The notes under the pieces are model-generated. The model was given only the letters and a program-made list of their open reading frames with translations, did not search any database and had not been told where the DNA came from. From NCBI GenBank assembly GCA_036676295.1, contig JAKFDE010000023.1:62001-126000 (forward strand): DNA of 64,000 nt. The letters run 5' to 3'. The stretch's first letter is position 1. The number at the start of each line of letters is the position of its first letter. This document shows, one piece after another, positions 60,893 to 64,000 of the stretch. The translations under genes were made by a program, and so were the position numbers. Origin of the DNA: UBA4416 sp036676295. GTDB taxonomy: Bacteria; Bacteroidota; Bacteroidia; B-17B0; Aurantibacillaceae.

Positions 60893-61068
60893 AACGGTTT
60901 TTTTGTTACAATTTTTCTACAGAAACAAGGCTCGAAACACCAGCAATTACAGGCTTTCTACAGGATTGTGAGAAAAAATGTTGTAGTTTATTTGCATTTT
61001 AACCAACGGCCTTTTTTCGGTTTATATTCGTTATAGTTATTTCTTTTTAATCACTTAAAACTAAAAAC

Positions 61069-62973
61069 ATGATGAGAAAAGCAACCACTTATTTATTTGC
61101 CGCCGCTACTTTAATGGCTAGCGCAACTTACGCGCAAAGAAATTGCGGAACCATGCAAAATCTTGAATTTTTAAAATCTCAAGATAAAATGATTGAAGCC
61201 CGCATGAATAATATTGAGGCACAAACCGAAAATTTTATAAAACAGCAAAGTGTTATGAGAACATCTGCTGTCATAAACATTCCGGTTGTTGTGCATGTTA
61301 TTTATAATACAACTTCTCAAAACATTAGTGATGCTCAGGTTAAATCTCAAATTGACGCCCTAAACGAGGATTTTAGAAAATTAAATGCTGATAGAACTAA
61401 TATACCAAGTGCTTTTTCCGGTTTGGCTGCCGATGCAGAAATTAATTTTTGTTTAGCGTCTAAAACGCCTTCCGGAGCCTCAACAACAGGTATTGTTAGA
61501 AAAAGCACAACGATAACTTCATTTGTTGATGATAAAGTAAAATATTCTTCTTCGGGAGGAGATGATGCCTGGAATACTAGTCAATATTTAAACCTGTGGG
61601 TTTGTAATTTAGGAAACGGATTATTGGGTTACGCTCAATTTCCGGGTGGGCCTGCTGCCACAGACGGTGTTGTGATTTTATACCGCGCCTTTGGTCGAGT
61701 AGGAACTCTTTCTGCTCCTTATAACAAAGGACGAACAGCGACGCATGAAGTTGGACACTGGTTAAATCTTCGTCATATTTGGGGAGACGCAAGTTGTGGA
61801 AGTGATCTGGTTAGTGACACTCCTACCCAACAAACTTCCAATTACGGTTGTCCTACTTACCCTCACAGAACTTGTTCAAATACAACAAGTGGTGATATGT
61901 TTATGAATTACATGGATTATACAGACGATGGTTGTATGTATATGTTTTCTACAGGACAAAAAACGCGTATGCAGGCTTTATTTGCTTCCGGTGGTTCAAG
62001 GGCCAGTTTATTAAGTTCTCAGGGTTGTGGAAGCACAACAACCACCACTACTACAACTACGAGCACTACTTCAAATACACTAACTGTTGGTAATGGAACA
62101 GGCACAACCACTACACCATATGGCACTTATTATATGGACGCCAAAACACAATACATTATTACTAAAGCAGAATTAGTTGCCGCCGGTTATTCATCAACTA
62201 ACAACATCATCAAATCACTAGCCTTTAATGTTGCCAGCGCAAGTTCTCAAACGATGAATGGTTTTTCGATAAAAATAAAACACACAACCTCTAGTTCTTT
62301 TAGTAGCTCTTCTTTTTTAAGCAATTCCGGCATGACTACCGTTTATTCAGGAAATACTGCTGCGTCTACCGGATGGAAGACTCACACTTTCAGCTCTCCA
62401 TTTACATATAACGGTACTGATAATTTATTAGTAGAAATTTGTTTTGATAATAGCGCCTATACAACTGATTCTAAAACATACTATACATCAACAAGTACTT
62501 ATAATACATTATATTTAAGATCAGATGTGTCTAGTGGTGGTGTGTGCAATAATACAACAGGAACCAGAACTTACAACAGACCAAATATGAAACTAGTGTT
62601 CTCTTCTGTTACCGGAACAATGATTAACCTAGATGATTCAAATACCACTATTGCTGATCATAATTCTACATTAAGAACTACTCCGAAAATGGATATTTCT
62701 CAATTTGAATTATCGCCAAACCCTACATCATCTGTATTAAATGTTACTTATACCTTGGATGATGAAGAGTCGAAAGTAAGCATCAAACTATTTAATATGA
62801 TGGGCGAAATGATTGGCGAATTTATTCCTGCTCAAGGCATTACCGGTAACCAAACTATCGATATTAATATTGGCGAACAAACAGATATCAATAAATTACC
62901 AAATGGTATTTACTTATGTTCGTTAACGATAGATGGTAATGTTCAAACCAAAAAGTTCATGTTATTAAAATAA
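61069..62973 (+). CDS. secreted M43 (pappalysin-type) metalloprotease with type A T9SS signal
   Basis: 634 residues. Signal peptide ending TYAQ, then a propeptide region. The catalytic domain has the metzincin zinc site HEVGHWLNLRHIWGD (His226, Glu227, His230, His236) and the Met-turn MNYMDYT (Met282), with paired Cys typical of cytophagalysin/ulilysin. A poly-Thr linker at about 325-337 leads to a beta-sandwich adhesion-like domain (about 340-525), and the last 80 residues are a type A sorting domain (FELSPNPTSSVLNVTYTL, IKLFNMMGEMI, LPNGIYLCSL, KKFMLLK). It is exported through the type IX system, probably to degrade proteins outside the cell. It ends in a bidirectional terminator. Confidence 0.93.
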   Translation: MMRKATTYLFAAATLMASATYAQRNCGTMQNLEFLKSQDKMIEARMNNIEAQTENFIKQQSVMRTSAVINIPVVVHVIYNTTSQNISDAQVKSQIDALNEDFRKLNADRTNIPSAFSGLAADAEINFCLASKTPSGASTTGIVRKSTTITSFVDDKVKYSSSGGDDAWNTSQYLNLWVCNLGNGLLGYAQFPGGPAATDGVVILYRAFGRVGTLSAPYNKGRTATHEVGHWLNLRHIWGDASCGSDLVSDTPTQQTSNYGCPTYPHRTCSNTTSGDMFMNYMDYTDDGCMYMFSTGQKTRMQALFASGGSRASLLSSQGCGSTTTTTTTTTSTTSNTLTVGNGTGTTTTPYGTYYMDAKTQYIITKAELVAAGYSSTNNIIKSLAFNVASASSQTMNGFSIKIKHTTSSSFSSSSFLSNSGMTTVYSGNTAASTGWKTHTFSSPFTYNGTDNLLVEICFDNSAYTTDSKTYYTSTSTYNTLYLRSDVSSGGVCNNTTGTRTYNRPNMKLVFSSVTGTMINLDDSNTTIADHNSTLRTTPKMDISQFELSPNPTSSVLNVTYTLDDEESKVSIKLFNMMGEMIGEFIPAQGITGNQTIDINIGEQTDINKLPNGIYLCSLTIDGNVQTKKFMLLK

Positions 62974-62992
62974 GAGTCAACCTACACCAAAC

Positions 62993-63025
62993 AAAAAAGG
63001 AGTTCTGTTTTAGAACTCCTTTTTT
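62993..63025. terminator. bidirectional terminator between the M43 protease and lepA
   Basis: AAAAAAGGAGTTCT (62993-63006) and AGAACTCCTTTTTT (63012-63025) form a perfect 14-base stem with a five-base loop. A and T runs on either side let it work on both strands. Confidence 0.88.
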
Positions 63026-63043
63026 TGTTTATAGGATCAGGCC

Positions 63044-64000
63044 TTAATCGTTTAATTTTAAAACAGCCATAAACGCACTTTGTGGAATCTCTACATTACC
63101 AACTTGTTTCATTCGCTTCTTTCCTTCTTTTTGTTTCTCTAATAATTTACGCTTACGGCTAATGTCACCTCCATAACACTTTGCTGTCACATCTTTTCGT
63201 ATTGCACTAATGGTTTCGCGCGAAATAATTTTAGCGCCAATCGCTGCTTGAATAGGAATTTCGAATTGTTGTTTTGGTATTAACTCTTTTAATTTTTCGC
63301 AGATCTTCTTGCCGAAATTATATGAGTTACTTCTGTGGATCAAACAAGATAAAGCATCAACAGGTTCTCCTTTTAAAAGAATATCCAGTTTAACCAGATC
63401 AGATTCTCTCATACCTATTGGATGATAATCAAAAGATGCATAACCTTTTGAAATAGATTTTAATCGATCAAAGAAATCAAAAACCACCTCGCCTAAAGGC
63501 ATTTCAAACACTAATTCAACTCTATCTGCAGTTAAATAATTTTGTGTAACAATGATTCCTCTCTTTTCAATACACAAACTCATTACCGGCCCAATAAAGT
63601 CGGCCTTTGTAATAATGTTTGCCTTAATGTATGGCTCTTCAATATAATTAATTCTTGCCGGATCCGGTAAATCACTCGGGTTATTAACCGTTACAACTTC
63701 GCCATTTGTTTGGTACGCAACATATGAAACGTTAGGTACAGTTGTGATCACGGTCATGTTAAACTCACGCTCTAATCGTTCCTGAACGATCTCCATGTGA
63801 AGCATGCCTAAAAAACCACATCTGAATCCAAAACCTAGGGCTAACGATGATTCCGGTTCCCAGGTTAATGAAGCATCGTTTAGTTGCAGCTTTTCCATAC
63901 TGTAACGCAACTCCTCAAAATCTTCTGTGTCTACCGGATAAATACCCGCAAATACCATTGGTTTTACTTCTTCAAAACCGTGAATACTTTCTCCGCATGG
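63044..64000 (-). CDS. lepA: elongation factor 4 (LepA), C-terminal part
   Basis: The gene runs past the right edge: the frame continues through the last bases (encoding PCGESIHGFEEVKP before MVFAGIYPVDTEDFEEL), so the Met at 63958 is internal. About 318 residues are visible, comprising domains III to V and the LepA-specific C-terminal domain: LALGFGFRCGFLGMLHMEIVQERLEREFNM, LPDPARINYIEEPYIKANI, GYASFDYHPIGMRESDLVKLDILLKGEPVDALS, CYGGDISRKRKLLEKQKEGKKRMKQVGNVEIPQSAFMAVLKL. LepA is a ribosomal GTPase that back-translocates or aids subunit assembly. The GTP-binding domain lies outside the window. Confidence 0.95.
   Translation of the reverse strand, partial: PCGESIHGFEEVKPMVFAGIYPVDTEDFEELRYSMEKLQLNDASLTWEPESSLALGFGFRCGFLGMLHMEIVQERLEREFNMTVITTVPNVSYVAYQTNGEVVTVNNPSDLPDPARINYIEEPYIKANIITKADFIGPVMSLCIEKRGIIVTQNYLTADRVELVFEMPLGEVVFDFFDRLKSISKGYASFDYHPIGMRESDLVKLDILLKGEPVDALSCLIHRSNSYNFGKKICEKLKELIPKQQFEIPIQAAIGAKIISRETISAIRKDVTAKCYGGDISRKRKLLEKQKEGKKRMKQVGNVEIPQSAFMAVLKLND

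Noticed and set aside
60914..60963. Direct repeat TTTCTACAG (60914-60922 and 60955-60963) as a CRISPR or phage attachment remnant
   Set aside because: Only two 9-base copies, AT-rich gap, no cas or integrase gene nearby.
63044..63958. A complete 304-residue lepA-like gene starting at Met 63958
   Set aside because: The frame continues to the window edge with conserved LepA residues, so the Met is internal.

Overview
The window looks like a stretch of chromosome from a low-GC member of the Bacteroidota. Three things point there. Secreted proteins end in type IX secretion sorting domains (two type B 'gliding' domains and one type A domain). Several genes have TAnnTTTG-like -7 boxes upstream. 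The gene content is typical of the phylum: a RemB/Wzi-like outer-membrane protein pair, a sugar MFS transporter, PD40/TPR protein, GH92, a Bacteroidota-sized RecQ and DUF4846. I see no phage, transposon, plasmid, rRNA or CRISPR signature. Both end genes run off the window: a RemB/Wzi-like protein on the left and lepA on the right.

Layout. 1-4433 (+): surface-polysaccharide block, with a WecA/TagO-type phosphosugar transferase between two paralogous outer-membrane beta-barrel proteins, then DUF1801. 4434-11247 (-): a 7TM-HD cyclic-di-AMP phosphodiesterase and two large T9SS cargo proteins joined by a TAGTG stop/start overlap. 11428-17029 (+): M20 dipeptidase, flavoprotein, a methyltransferase-glycosyltransferase fusion, a small conserved protein and a tandem pair of P460-like heme lipoproteins. 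17026-20091 (-): a double amidohydrolase. 20203-22021 (+): membrane cytochrome c and HflX. 22031-23626 (-): TPR/PD40 protein.

23728-35138 (-) is the most coherent accessory block. Seven tightly packed genes, in transcription order, encode a FucP-like sugar symporter, a small unknown protein, GH20 hexosaminidase, glycosylasparaginase, CutC, GH2 beta-mannosidase and GH92 alpha-mannosidase. Together the enzymes could take the core of an Asn-linked glycan apart down to Asn and monosaccharides. There is no SusC/SusD pair.

35276-48575 is mostly housekeeping: a RlmI-like methyltransferase, trmD, ftsX, DUF4846, a Crp-family regulator with an SRPBCC protein, tRNA-His with its own promoter and terminator, recQ, a leucyl aminopeptidase and pdxA. 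48577-55816 (-) holds a small unknown gene behind an inverted repeat, then a peptidase cluster (PepT, DPP-IV-like S9, M1). 55918-64000 holds a two-domain VOC protein, a GNAT acetyltransferase, a flavin-dependent-halogenase-like enzyme, an O-antigen-ligase-like membrane protein, a T9SS-secreted M43 metalloprotease and partial lepA.

Recurring oddities are several TTG starts placed one base after the upstream stop codon, a DUF4846 gene with no ATG/GTG/TTG where its start should be, and a GC-rich palindrome carried in frame inside the beta-mannosidase gene. Product names come from motif recognition and memory of the families; no database search was run.
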